From contig CAKUHA010000003.1 of NCBI GenBank assembly GCA_934655755.1, positions 1-64,000 on the forward strand: 64,000 nucleotides of DNA, read 5' to 3'. A model generated the notes under the pieces. It was not told where the DNA came from. It did no database searches and worked only from the letters and a program-made list of their open reading frames with translations. The translations under genes and the position numbers were made by a program. Source of the stretch: an uncultured Collinsella sp. GTDB taxonomy: Bacteria; Actinomycetota; Coriobacteriia; Coriobacteriales; Coriobacteriaceae. Of the stretch, positions 1 through 7,991 are shown in pieces (the first letter of the stretch is position 1; each line of letters begins with the position of its first letter).

Positions 1-1
1 C

Positions 2-77
2 GGGTCGTTAGCTCAGTTGGTAGAGCAGGGGACTCTTAATCCCAAGGTCCAGGGTTCGACCCCCTGACGGCCCACCA
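2..77 (+). tRNA. tRNA-Lys (anticodon CTT)
   Basis: A 76-nt cloverleaf can be drawn. The 7-bp acceptor stem pairs positions 2-8 with 67-73, allowing one G-T pair. The anticodon loop reads CTCTTAA, giving anticodon CTT. The T-arm GGTTCGACC is present and the 3' CCA is encoded. It is the first of two identical copies in tandem. Confidence 0.96.
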
Positions 78-120
78 CACGATATCTCCTCTAAAGTCCG
101 CCACAACAGACTTTAGCTTT

Positions 121-196
121 GGGTCGTTAGCTCAGTTGGTAGAGCAGGGGACTCTTAATCCCAAGGTCCAGGGTTCGACCCCCTGACGGCCCACCA
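121..196 (+). tRNA. tRNA-Lys (anticodon CTT), second identical copy
   Basis: The 76 nt are identical to the first copy, including the encoded CCA. The 43-nt spacer between the copies holds an 8-bp inverted repeat (CTAAAGTC at 91-98, GACTTTAG at 109-116). That could be a processing signal or a weak terminator. A shared transcript ending at the terminator at 208-236 is likely. Confidence 0.96.
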
Positions 197-207
197 AAGC
201 ATGTTAA

Positions 208-236
208 AGCGACTGGCTTCGGCTGGTCGCTTTTTT
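208..236 (+). terminator. Intrinsic terminator after tRNA-Lys pair
   Basis: A 10-bp stem (208-217 with 222-231) closes on a TTCG tetraloop and runs into six T residues. This is a textbook Rho-independent terminator 11 nt after the second tRNA. Confidence 0.9.
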
Positions 237-302
237 GTTGACCTCACATGGGGCCGAACCCGTCGGGGTGCGGAGCGCCGCAGCGACCGCCTGCGCGCTG
301 CT

Positions 303-665
303 CTATAAGCTCCGGCGTGTCTGCACGGCAAAGTACGCCTGTGCGAGCGCGATTTCGGGCTTGTTTGGGTCTCCGTTTTGGGCGATTAAATAGCATGCGT
401 AGCGCGTCAGTTTGTAGTCTTTGACGGCTTTTTGCCCTATTCCGGTTGGGACTATTTTGCTGGTCTCAGCAAAATAGGAAATAACTGGCATTTCGTTGAC
501 TTCACACGATGCCATAGCCCTCTTTACCGCAGTCTCAAAATTTCGCCATTGGGTATATCCGAGGGGTTCCATTAAATCTCGTGCTAGCCAATACTCAACG
601 CCGTCTTCCGTATGGGCGTAGCTATCAAGTTCGACGCGCCACTTCTCGATATCTCTACTGTCCAT
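303..665 (-). pseudogene. dinD: Truncated DinD-like (BRO-N) protein
   Basis: The 120-residue product matches the N-terminal half of the DNA-damage-inducible protein D family. The stretches RYACYLIAQNGDP (about residues 88-100) and YFAVQTR (about 111-117) are typical of it. DinD proteins are usually about 270 residues, so more than half is missing. The start is supported by GAGAGGAAG about 4 nt upstream. Just past the break, another frame reads TPELIEQR, which resembles the kind of ending DinD proteins have, so an internal deletion with frame loss is possible. No clear LexA box was seen upstream. Function is probably lost. Confidence 0.65.
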
Positions 666-818
666 ATTTCTTCCTCTCTAGTCCGTTGTCTACATGGCTT
701 TGCCCGCTCTATATTCAGAATAAGAATACGCGGTCGTGCGGACACGAATGGGTCCCGCGAGCGTATACGGGGCCCATAAATATTGAGAAGTTGTGCTCTG
801 TTCTAGATGGGTACCAGC

Positions 819-2345
819 TTAGTCCGCTCGATAGTGCGATCCGAGGCTTTCGGTTCGCTTGCGCATGGCTTTGACCATTTCTTGTGCTAGTTGAATCTGC
901 GATTGCAGGCGAGCGAGGGCCGCAATTTCGCTGTCCTGGGTGTCTGCCATGCTCAAGGCTTCAGACTCGGTCCTCAGACCTTCAAGCTCCTGTAGTGCTG
1001 TGGATAGGCCCGTCTCGGTGCGATTGATCATGCAGTAGGTGCTCATCGTGTGCTTGAGGCTGCGAGTCAGGCGTTCTGCGTCTGCCTCGGCAATGCCATG
1101 CTGGGGGAGGGCGATACCCGTCTTCAAGAGCGTCTCAGGGACGTCCTGCGCCGCCCGCGCCGCCGAAGCACCCGCAATCCGTCCGAACACGATGCCGTTG
1201 GCGCTTGACAGGCCGCCAATGCGGTCGGCGCCGTGCATGCCGCCTGTGGCCTCGCCGCAGGCGTAGAGACCTGCAACACCTGTCGCGGCTGCCTTGTCGA
1301 TTTTGATGCCGCCGTTGGAGGCGTGGGCGTACATCGCCACGCGCATCTCATCGGTCGGGGCAATGCCGTGCTCGTCCTGGAGCCATATGGCAAAGGTCTG
1401 CACGAACTCCGGGACGTCGTCACTGGGGAAGTCGTAATGCAGCGCCAGACCCTCGGCGCCCGCTTGGTCGATAACGAGGTCGATAGCACGAGAATCCAGG
1501 CGCGAAGTGAAGGGGCCATATCCGGAGCGCTGCTCAAGCAGGTTGTCCAGTTTGTCGTCGTCGATGTCAACCGGCTGATCGAATTTGACGTAGCGCCAGG
1601 TCTTCTCGTTAAAGACAAGGTTGCGCTTGGGCTCAATGAAGCCGGGCATCATCTGCATGAACTCTATATTGGTAAGCGACGCGCCATGTGCTTGGGCGAT
1701 GGCCTGGGAGGAGCTGAGCACGTCGGCCGAGGTTAGGCTGCGCTCGAACAGCCCGCCCGTGCCGCCGGCGGCAATGATGGTGGCCTTTGTCGCAACGGGC
1801 ACGAGGTGCTCCTCGGTGCGGTCGTAGAGCACGGCCCCGGTGATTCGGCCGTCCGTGGCCTCAACAAGGTCGATAAGCTCATGGCGGGGGAGCAGGCGAA
1901 TGCCGAGCGATTCGATCTGGGCTGTCAGAGCGTCCTCAAGGGGCTTGCGAGTGAGGCCGCGCCACATACGCGTCTTATGGTCAAAGCAGGGGATAAATTG
2001 CTTTTGCTGGGCGCTCTCGGCGCTTTGCGGACGCTGAAGCTCAACACCCAGATCCTGTTCGAGCCACTGGATCGCTTGAGGAATGCCGTGGACAAACGTC
2101 TGGACGAGCTCGGGGTCGGCGACACCACCACCGACGACTTGGATGGTGTCGATGAAGTTCTGTTCGTCGGCCTCGTCGACGGGCCCGATGAGGCCGAGGC
2201 CCCAGGTACCCGGGAAGAAGCTCGATCCGCTCATGGTCTTGCCGGCGCTCGCCACGGTGACGGTCGCACCCGCGCACGCCGCCTCGATGGCAGCGCAGAG
2301 GCCTGCAATGCCCGATCCAATTACCAGTACATCAGTCGATTTCAT
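819..2345 (-). CDS. FAD-dependent oxidoreductase, fumarate reductase/L-aspartate oxidase flavoprotein type
   Basis: The protein has 508 residues. A Rossmann GSGIAG motif sits at residues 10-15 of the N-terminal FAD-binding strand. A C-terminal FAD-contact region reads GADRIGGLSSANGIVFG. This layout is that of the FAD_binding_2 superfamily (fumarate reductase flavoprotein, L-aspartate oxidase, related reductases). The start at 2345 is preferred over an in-frame ATG 33 nt upstream because AAAGGA lies 6 nt before it and the FAD motif then falls at the N-terminus. No nadA or nadC neighbour is present, so the substrate cannot be named. No heme-binding domain or Tat signal is visible, which points to a cytoplasmic enzyme. 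Confidence 0.8.
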   Translation of the reverse strand: MKSTDVLVIGSGIAGLCAAIEAACAGATVTVASAGKTMSGSSFFPGTWGLGLIGPVDEADEQNFIDTIQVVGGGVADPELVQTFVHGIPQAIQWLEQDLGVELQRPQSAESAQQKQFIPCFDHKTRMWRGLTRKPLEDALTAQIESLGIRLLPRHELIDLVEATDGRITGAVLYDRTEEHLVPVATKATIIAAGGTGGLFERSLTSADVLSSSQAIAQAHGASLTNIEFMQMMPGFIEPKRNLVFNEKTWRYVKFDQPVDIDDDKLDNLLEQRSGYGPFTSRLDSRAIDLVIDQAGAEGLALHYDFPSDDVPEFVQTFAIWLQDEHGIAPTDEMRVAMYAHASNGGIKIDKAAATGVAGLYACGEATGGMHGADRIGGLSSANGIVFGRIAGASAARAAQDVPETLLKTGIALPQHGIAEADAERLTRSLKHTMSTYCMINRTETGLSTALQELEGLRTESEALSMADTQDSEIAALARLQSQIQLAQEMVKAMRKRTESLGSHYRAD

Positions 2346-2576
2346 CGGATTCCTTTCTCGTCCGGCGCATTGTCGCACGGGCGCTCGCCAAAGGCACCGA
2401 AAAGATTCCGTTAATCGGTAAAGGGCCGATATCGCAGGTGGACGTCGCGAACACTTGGACGATCAGTTCCGTCCCTCATCAAGTTGCGGTGGAATATGGA
2501 CTGTTTTGACTCGTATAAGGGCTAATCAGTCCGTATTTCACCGCAACTGATATATCGGCATTAGCTACCCTCGGGA

Positions 2577-2613
2577 ATAAAAAAAGAGCCGCTACCCGGG
2601 TGGATAGCGGCTC
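2577..2613 (-). terminator. Intrinsic terminator of the NifU-like/GGGtGRT operon
   Basis: A perfect 9-bp stem (2586-2594 with 2605-2613) is followed, when read on the minus strand, by a T-rich tract at 2577-2585. It lies 35 nt after the stop of the GGGtGRT gene. Confidence 0.88.
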
Positions 2614-2648
2614 CAAGGCTCAACTATATGAGCATCGCGCGGGCGCGA

Positions 2649-3653
2649 TTAGGCCTTGAGGGCCTCCTCGACGGCGACAGCGCAGGCGACGGTGGCACCG
2701 ACCATGGGGTTGTTGCCCATGCCGATGAGACCCATCATGTCGACGTGCGCCGGCACGGAGGAAGAACCGGCGAACTGGGCGTCGGAGTGCATACGGCCCA
2801 TGGTGTCGGTCATGCCGTAAGAGGCAGGGCCGGCGCCCATGTTGTCCGGGTGCAGGGTACGGCCAGTACCGCCACCAGAAGCGACGGAGAAGTACTTCTT
2901 GCCAGCCTCGATGCGCTCCTTCTTGTAGGTGCCAGCGACGGGGTGCTGGAAGCGCGTGGGGTTGGTGGAGTTACCGGTGATCGAGATGTCGACGTTCTCG
3001 TGCCACATGATGGCAACGCCCTCGCGGACGTCGTCGGAGCCGTAGCAGTTAACGGCAGCGCGGGGACCATCGGAGTAGGGGATGGTCTCGACGACCTTGA
3101 GCTCGCCCGTGTAGTAGTCGAACTGAGTCTTCACATAGGTGAAGCCGTTGATGCGGGCGATGATCTGGGCGGCGTCCTTGCCCAGACCGTTAAGGATGAC
3201 GCGCAGCGGCTTCTTGCGAGCCTTGTTGGCGTTCAGAGCCAGGCCGATAGCGCCCTCAGCGGCAGCGAAGGACTCGTGGCCGGCCAGGAAGGCGAAGCAC
3301 TCGGTGTCGTCGGAGAGCAGCATAGCGCCCAGGTTGCCGTGGCCCAGACCGACCTTGCGGTCCTCGGCAACGGAGCCGGGAACGGTGAAGGCCTGGATGC
3401 CCTCGCCGATGATGGCGGCAGCCTCAGAAGCGGACTTGGCGCCACGCTTGACAGCGAGAGCGCAGCCGAGGGTGTAGGCCCACTCAGCGTTCTGGAAGGC
3501 GATGGACTGGGTGTTGTTGACGATCTCACGCGGGTTGAAGCCCTTGTCGGTGCAGATCTGCAGAGCTTCCTCGAGGGAGGCGATGCCGTTGTCGGCGAGG
3601 CACTTGTTGATCTTGTCAGCGCGGCGCTCGTAACCTTCGAACGTAACAGTCAT
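2649..3653 (-). CDS. GGGtGRT-family protein
   Basis: The 334-residue protein carries the signature GGGTGRTLHPDN starting at residue 260. That motif defines the GGGtGRT family (Pfam), whose biochemical role I do not know. No signal peptide or membrane segment is visible. It begins 18 nt after the NifU-like gene, with GGGAGG upstream, and ends before a strong terminator, so the two genes form a two-gene operon. The pairing suggests a role linked to iron-sulfur cluster assembly or delivery. That role is inferred from context only. Confidence 0.85.
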   Translation of the reverse strand: MTVTFEGYERRADKINKCLADNGIASLEEALQICTDKGFNPREIVNNTQSIAFQNAEWAYTLGCALAVKRGAKSASEAAAIIGEGIQAFTVPGSVAEDRKVGLGHGNLGAMLLSDDTECFAFLAGHESFAAAEGAIGLALNANKARKKPLRVILNGLGKDAAQIIARINGFTYVKTQFDYYTGELKVVETIPYSDGPRAAVNCYGSDDVREGVAIMWHENVDISITGNSTNPTRFQHPVAGTYKKERIEAGKKYFSVASGGGTGRTLHPDNMGAGPASYGMTDTMGRMHSDAQFAGSSSVPAHVDMMGLIGMGNNPMVGATVACAVAVEEALKA

Positions 3654-3671
3654 AGTTATTTCCCTCCCTTT

Positions 3672-4406
3672 CTACTCGTGAACCGGGAACACGCTGGCGA
3701 CGGAGTGAGTCTCCTCGTCGGTGCGCGGGTCGATGTACTTGGCAGCGTTCTCCCACTGACCATAGTGGCCCATAGCGCCAGCGATGGCCTCCTCGGGGGT
3801 CTTGCCGGCCTTGACGGCGTCGGTGAACTTACCGAGGTTCAGGAACTCGAACGCGATGATCTCGTTCTTGTCGTTGAGAGCCATGCGGGTGACGTAGCCC
3901 TGAGCGAGCTCGAGGTAACGAGCGCCCTTGGCCTTGGTGCCGAACATGGTGCCGACCTGAGAGCGAAGGCCCTTGCCGAGGTCGTCGAGGGAGGCGCCCA
4001 CGGGCAGGCCGCCCTCGGAGAACGCGGTCTGGCTGCGGCCGTAAACGATCTGCAGGAAGATCTCGCGCATAGCAACGTTGATGGCGTCGCAGACGAGGTC
4101 GGTGTTGAGGGCCTCGAGGATGGTCTTACCGGGAAGGATCTCGGAAGCCATGGCGGCAGAGTGGGTCATGCCCGAGCAGCCGATGGTCTCAACGAGGGCC
4201 TCCTCGATGATGCCGTCCTTGACGTTCAGCGTGAGCTTGCAGGCGCCCTGCTGAGGTGCGCACCAACCCACACCGTGCGTAAGACCGGAGATGTCGGAAA
4301 TCTCCTTAGCCTGGACCCACTTGCCCTCCTCGGGGATGGGTGCGGGGCCGTGGTATGCACCCTTGGCAACGGGGCACATGTTCTCCACTTCCTGTGAGTA
4401 CTGCAT
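3672..4406 (-). CDS. NifU-like iron-sulfur cluster assembly scaffold protein
   Basis: The protein has 244 residues. It carries cysteines at 11, 49, 56, 77 and 106, and the stretch around ETIGCSGMTHSAA resembles the cluster-binding region of NifU/IscU N-terminal domains. The C-terminal half (about 150-244) is an extension not found in ordinary IscU/SufU. The start at 4406 is chosen because AGGAGAGGC lies directly upstream. Reading further upstream gives a basic, poorly conserved extension with no ribosome binding site. It is the first gene of an operon with the GGGtGRT gene. A TATTATA box at 4505-4499 (minus strand) could be its -10, but no good -35 was found. It is distinct from the sufU gene at 6239. 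Confidence 0.8.
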   Translation of the reverse strand: MQYSQEVENMCPVAKGAYHGPAPIPEEGKWVQAKEISDISGLTHGVGWCAPQQGACKLTLNVKDGIIEEALVETIGCSGMTHSAAMASEILPGKTILEALNTDLVCDAINVAMREIFLQIVYGRSQTAFSEGGLPVGASLDDLGKGLRSQVGTMFGTKAKGARYLELAQGYVTRMALNDKNEIIAFEFLNLGKFTDAVKAGKTPEEAIAGAMGHYGQWENAAKYIDPRTDEETHSVASVFPVHE

Positions 4407-4799
4407 GCCTCTCCTCTCTATCGTGTTGGCGTCCCGTCTGGGGGTCGTGGCTGGCGATTGCCGGGCGACCCTTCGAAAGGGACATGACATGCAGCCCCTA
4501 TAATACCGCGAAATGCACGGAATAATCGGCGAACGGCGCAGTTTTCGTAGCGAGATGCGCGGAACTTTCAATTGAAGCGATTTAAGTGTGACAAATTCAT
4601 CAGAAGCGGTTGTTCTTTATTTGACGATTTTGGTCAGCTTACGGAAACGCTACATCGTCTGACCTGTGCCGCGGCACCGTTCGCCGGCCGTTTGCCGCCT
4701 TCTGCCGCGTGCTGGTGCCATTTTGCATGTATGTTTTGATAGCACGCTTCAATCGTGGTGTATTGGAAGGCGCAAGTAGGTCCCGCGGAAGGGGTTGCC

Positions 4800-5603
4800 G
4801 TGCAGCGCGTTTGGAGAACGGTCACCGGTTATTATCACGTTTCGGCCCGAGGCGTCGGTAAGCAGACCATCTTTGAGAACGACGATGACCGGCGGGAGTT
4901 TTTGGAGCTGATGCGCGATTGCTGTCGCGATAAGCGCGTGACGGTCGTGGCATGGTGCCTTATGAGCGACCACGTGCATCTGGTGCTCGCGGACTACGAG
5001 GACGGGATGAGCGCGGCGATGCAGCGGCTGCTTTTGACGTACGCTCGTCGGTTCAACAAGCGCACCGGGCGCACGGGTCGTTTGTTCCAAAACCGCTTTG
5101 ACCGGCGTGCGCTCGATACCGACCGGCACCTGATGGCTACCATTCGCTACGTGCACGCTAATCCGCAAGAGGCCGGTATCGCTCTTATCGAACGTTACCC
5201 GTGGAGCAGCTTTGCCGAGTATCTGCGGGCGTTTGATGACGATGCGAGGATGGGCTTTTCGGATCCGTTTACGGTGCTCGAGCTCTTTGGCTCCGCCGAG
5301 AGCTTTGTCGCCTATTCGCTGGAGACGCCCGACGGTTCCGATCCGGTGATTCACGATATGGATGAGACGGAATGGGAACGGCATGCCTTTGCCGATAAGA
5401 TGGCGAAGGAGCTTGGGGTTCCGCTCAAGGAACTTAAGACCGTGGCGCCGGTGCGACGCGATACAATCATCTATGCGCTTCATGAGGCGGGCTATACCGT
5501 GCGCGATATCGAGCGGTATACGGGGATTGGAAAAAGCACCGTTTCTCGAATCGTGCGCGCCCACGCGCGAACGGAGATGCGGACTGACGGAAATCTGGTT
5601 TAG
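4800..5603 (+). CDS. REP-associated tyrosine transposase (Y1/HUH family)
   Basis: The product has 267 residues. The N-terminal Y1_Tnp domain has the metal-binding HVH (H58, H60) and a candidate nucleophile at Y81 in LLLTYARRFNK. Next come NRFDRRALD and RYVHANPQEAGI, both typical of RAYT/IS200-like proteins. The last ~65 residues contain a helix-turn-helix (VRDIERYTGIGKSTVSRI) of the DnaA/Chr_Tnp type. Start: GTG at 4800, five nt after GGAAGGGG. A GTG at 4755 is in frame but has no ribosome binding site. RAYTs are single-copy housekeeping-like transposases that act on REP hairpins. An AAGCGTT/AACGCTT inverted repeat 20 nt after the stop (5624-5640) could be such a site. Confidence 0.88.
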   Translation: MQRVWRTVTGYYHVSARGVGKQTIFENDDDRREFLELMRDCCRDKRVTVVAWCLMSDHVHLVLADYEDGMSAAMQRLLLTYARRFNKRTGRTGRLFQNRFDRRALDTDRHLMATIRYVHANPQEAGIALIERYPWSSFAEYLRAFDDDARMGFSDPFTVLELFGSAESFVAYSLETPDGSDPVIHDMDETEWERHAFADKMAKELGVPLKELKTVAPVRRDTIIYALHEAGYTVRDIERYTGIGKSTVSRIVRAHARTEMRTDGNLV

Positions 5604-6171
5604 GGTCGCCTGTGCGCTGCAGTAAGCGTTCTTAACGCTTGTTATGGCAGCTGTAGTTCTAGATTTGCATAGAATGATCGCCGAATTGCATAAATTTACG
5701 GTTCAGTTGGGTTTTGTCCGAACCTACCCCCGTCAGGACCGTGCAAAAAACGGAGTATTCAGCATCGGGGCGCTGCCGACACCGCCGCAGGCCCGCAACG
5801 TAGCGGGCTTCGAAGCAGTTTTTGCCTGCCGATTCGCTCCGAAACGCATGCTTGCGTCCCGTCAGGCGGTGATGCTGGTTTGAAACGCCATATAAAGGCG
5901 CGTATAGATGCTGAATAACGCTCCCGATTTGTATGCACGCACGTTGGCTTGCTGAATACTCGCAAAAATGCACACCGCACCCCATGGGACCCTTCTGCGA
6001 CGGGCACGAAGTGATCCGGAGCCCAGTAGGACCGAGCTTGACACGCTATTTGGCGGGCTCGCGGCCCAGCCGCCGGCGTTTTGTTCCGTGGGAAACGCCC
6101 GTGCTCGCGGCTGGTGCTGCCGTAAATGACAGGCCGGGGGTCGGATACGCGGGCTGCGCGTCTGCGCTCGT
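5604..6171. other. Noncoding stretch after the RAYT gene
   Basis: No convincing gene is seen on either strand in about 570 nt. Two hairpins are visible: AAGCGTT/AACGCTT at 5624-5640, and GCCCGC/GCGGGC at 5791-5796 and 5803-5808. Small open frames here lack ribosome binding sites and family signatures. Its position next to a Y1 transposase makes a REP-type repeat region possible. Confidence 0.4.
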
Positions 6172-6209
6172 AATAGAAAAGCCGAGCCGCCCGTATCGGG
6201 CGGCTCGGC
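6172..6209 (-). terminator. Terminator of the suf operon
   Basis: A perfect 13-bp stem (6181-6193 with 6197-6209) with a 3-nt loop is followed on the minus strand by TTTTCTATTA. It lies 29 nt after the sufU stop. Confidence 0.9.
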
Positions 6210-6238
6210 CATCAATAGCCTTGGATTTGATGCATTCG

Positions 6239-6673
6239 CTACTGGTCGGCTTGCTCCTCAAGCATGCCGTCGAGGGTGCGCCAGGCGAGCTCGGCGCACT
6301 TGACGCGGGCGGGCATGTGCGAGATGTCCTGGAGCTGGGCAGCCTCGTCCAGGTCTTCCAGATCCTCCTCGGAGAGCTGTTCGCCGCGGATCATAGCCAG
6401 GAAGAGCTCGGCCAGGCGGCGTGCCTCCTCGACCGTCTCGCCGGTGATGAGGTCGGCCATGATGTCGGCGCTGGCCTGGCTGATGGCGCAGCCGTGACCG
6501 GTAAAGGCGGCCTCCTCGATCACGCCGTTCTCGACACGCAGCTGCAAGGTGAGCTCGTCGCCGCAGCTGGGGTTGATGCCGTCGTGCTCATGCGTGGGGG
6601 CGTCCATCTCGTACTTGTAGTCGGGGTGCGAGTTGTGCTCCATAAACGTGGTGGAGGTGTACAGATTACCCAT
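6239..6673 (-). CDS. sufU: SufU, Fe-S cluster/sulfur-transfer partner of SufS
   Basis: The 144-residue protein has the SufU cysteine pattern: C37 with D39 (NPSCGD), C62 (GHGCAIS) and C126 (ARVKCAELAW). In Gram-positive-type SUF systems these residues bind zinc and take persulfide sulfur from SufS. The start at 6673 overlaps the sufS stop by 8 nt, which implies translational coupling. It is the last gene of the suf operon and is followed by a strong terminator. Confidence 0.93.
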   Translation of the reverse strand: MGNLYTSTTFMEHNSHPDYKYEMDAPTHEHDGINPSCGDELTLQLRVENGVIEEAAFTGHGCAISQASADIMADLITGETVEEARRLAELFLAMIRGEQLSEEDLEDLDEAAQLQDISHMPARVKCAELAWRTLDGMLEEQADQ

Positions 6674-7991
6674 TGAACGTGCTCCAAACGTGATGCAGGC
6701 CGGCGATGAACTTGTCGATATCGGCCTTGTCGTTGTAGAAGGCGACGCTGGCGCGGCAGCAGGCGAGGTTCTCGACGCCCAGCCAGGTGAGCAGCGGCTG
6801 TGCGCAATGGTGACCGGCACGGATGCACACGCCGTCCATGTCCATGATGCTCGCGACGTCGTGCGGGTGGATACCCTTGACGTTGAAACTCACGACGCCG
6901 TGGTGGTTGTCCCAGTAGATGGAGCCGATGATCTGGACAAAGTCGAGCTGCATGAGCTCGCCCATCAGGTAGTGGACGAGTGCCTGCTCACGGGCCTGGA
7001 TGTTCTCATAGCCCACAGTATTGACCAGGTAATCGAGGGCCGCGCCCGTGGCAAAGATGCCGGCGGCGTCCTGCGTGCCGGCCTCGAACTTTTCGGGGAC
7101 GGGCGCCCAGACGGCGTCCTGCTCGGTGACCGAATCGATCATTTCGCCGCCGGTGAGCATGGGCGGCATGGCGTTGAGCAGGTCCATCTTGCCCCACAGC
7201 ACGCCGATGCCCATAGGACCCATGGCCTTGTGCGCGCTAAAGGCAAAGAAGTCGGCGCCCAGATCGGCCACGTTAACCGGCATGTGCGGCAGCGACTGTG
7301 CGCCGTCAACGACCAGATAACCGCCGTACTTGTGCACGAGCTTGCCGAGGTTCTTGACCGGGTTCTCGACGCCCAGCACGTTGGAGACCTGACCCACGGC
7401 CAGGATCTTGGTCTTGGGGCCCACCTTGGCAAGAACTTCCTCGGTGGTGAGCTGGCCGGTCTTGGTGGGGTAGAGGTAGACGAGCTTGGCACCGGTCTCG
7501 CGGCAGACCTGCTGCCACGGGATCAGGTTGGAGTGGTGCTCCATGATGGTGATGACGACCTCGTCGCCGGGCTCCAGCACCGTGGGCGCAAAGCTCTTGG
7601 CGACCAGGTTGAGCGACTCACTCGTGTTGCGGGTGAAGACAACCTCGTTAGCCTGGGAGGCGCCGATGAGGTCGGCGATCTGCTGGCGGACCTTCGCGAT
7701 GGCGTCGGTGGCCTCGACGGACAGCGAGTACAGGCCGCGCAGCGGGTTGGCGTTCATGCGCTGGTAGAAGTCGCGCTCGGCATCGAGTACGCAGGCGGGA
7801 CGCTGCGCGGTGGCGGCGCTATCGAGGAAGGCGATCTCGGGGTGCTGCTGGAACAGCGGGAACTGGCCCTTGTAGGGGTTGGTCTCGATGTCCACGGTAG
7901 GCCAGCCGCGCGAAGCCTCGTCGCTGGCGTCGAGCTCCATGGGCTCGGGGGCGGTGCAGGTATCGCATTTAACGTGCTCGGTGTCGATCAT
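6666..7991 (-). CDS. sufS: SufS cysteine desulfurase
   Basis: The protein has 441 residues and is a class V PLP enzyme that removes sulfur from cysteine for Fe-S assembly. The PLP lysine is K255 in FSAHKAMGPMGIGV. The catalytic cysteine is C396 in RAGHHCAQP. An N-terminal extension of about 35 residues precedes the usual start and includes a CDTC pair, which is unusual and could bind metal. Its ATG overlaps the sufD stop in an ATGA arrangement, and sufU follows with an 8-nt overlap. Confidence 0.94.
   Translation of the reverse strand: MIDTEHVKCDTCTAPEPMELDASDEASRGWPTVDIETNPYKGQFPLFQQHPEIAFLDSAATAQRPACVLDAERDFYQRMNANPLRGLYSLSVEATDAIAKVRQQIADLIGASQANEVVFTRNTSESLNLVAKSFAPTVLEPGDEVVITIMEHHSNLIPWQQVCRETGAKLVYLYPTKTGQLTTEEVLAKVGPKTKILAVGQVSNVLGVENPVKNLGKLVHKYGGYLVVDGAQSLPHMPVNVADLGADFFAFSAHKAMGPMGIGVLWGKMDLLNAMPPMLTGGEMIDSVTEQDAVWAPVPEKFEAGTQDAAGIFATGAALDYLVNTVGYENIQAREQALVHYLMGELMQLDFVQIIGSIYWDNHHGVVSFNVKGIHPHDVASIMDMDGVCIRAGHHCAQPLLTWLGVENLACCRASVAFYNDKADIDKFIAGLHHVWSTFNG

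Noticed and set aside
750-775. Hairpin (8 bp with a G-T pair) as terminator of the FAD gene
   Set aside because: No T-rich tract follows on either strand, so termination is not supported.
2628-4397. 589-codon plus-strand frame opposite the NifU-like/GGGtGRT pair
   Set aside because: It has a Gly/Val/Asp-rich composition typical of antisense frames and no family match, and the minus strand has conserved motifs and a terminator.
5659-5985. 108-codon minus-strand frame in the gap after the RAYT gene
   Set aside because: It has no ribosome binding site, no recognisable family and biased composition. Several overlapping frames are equally open.
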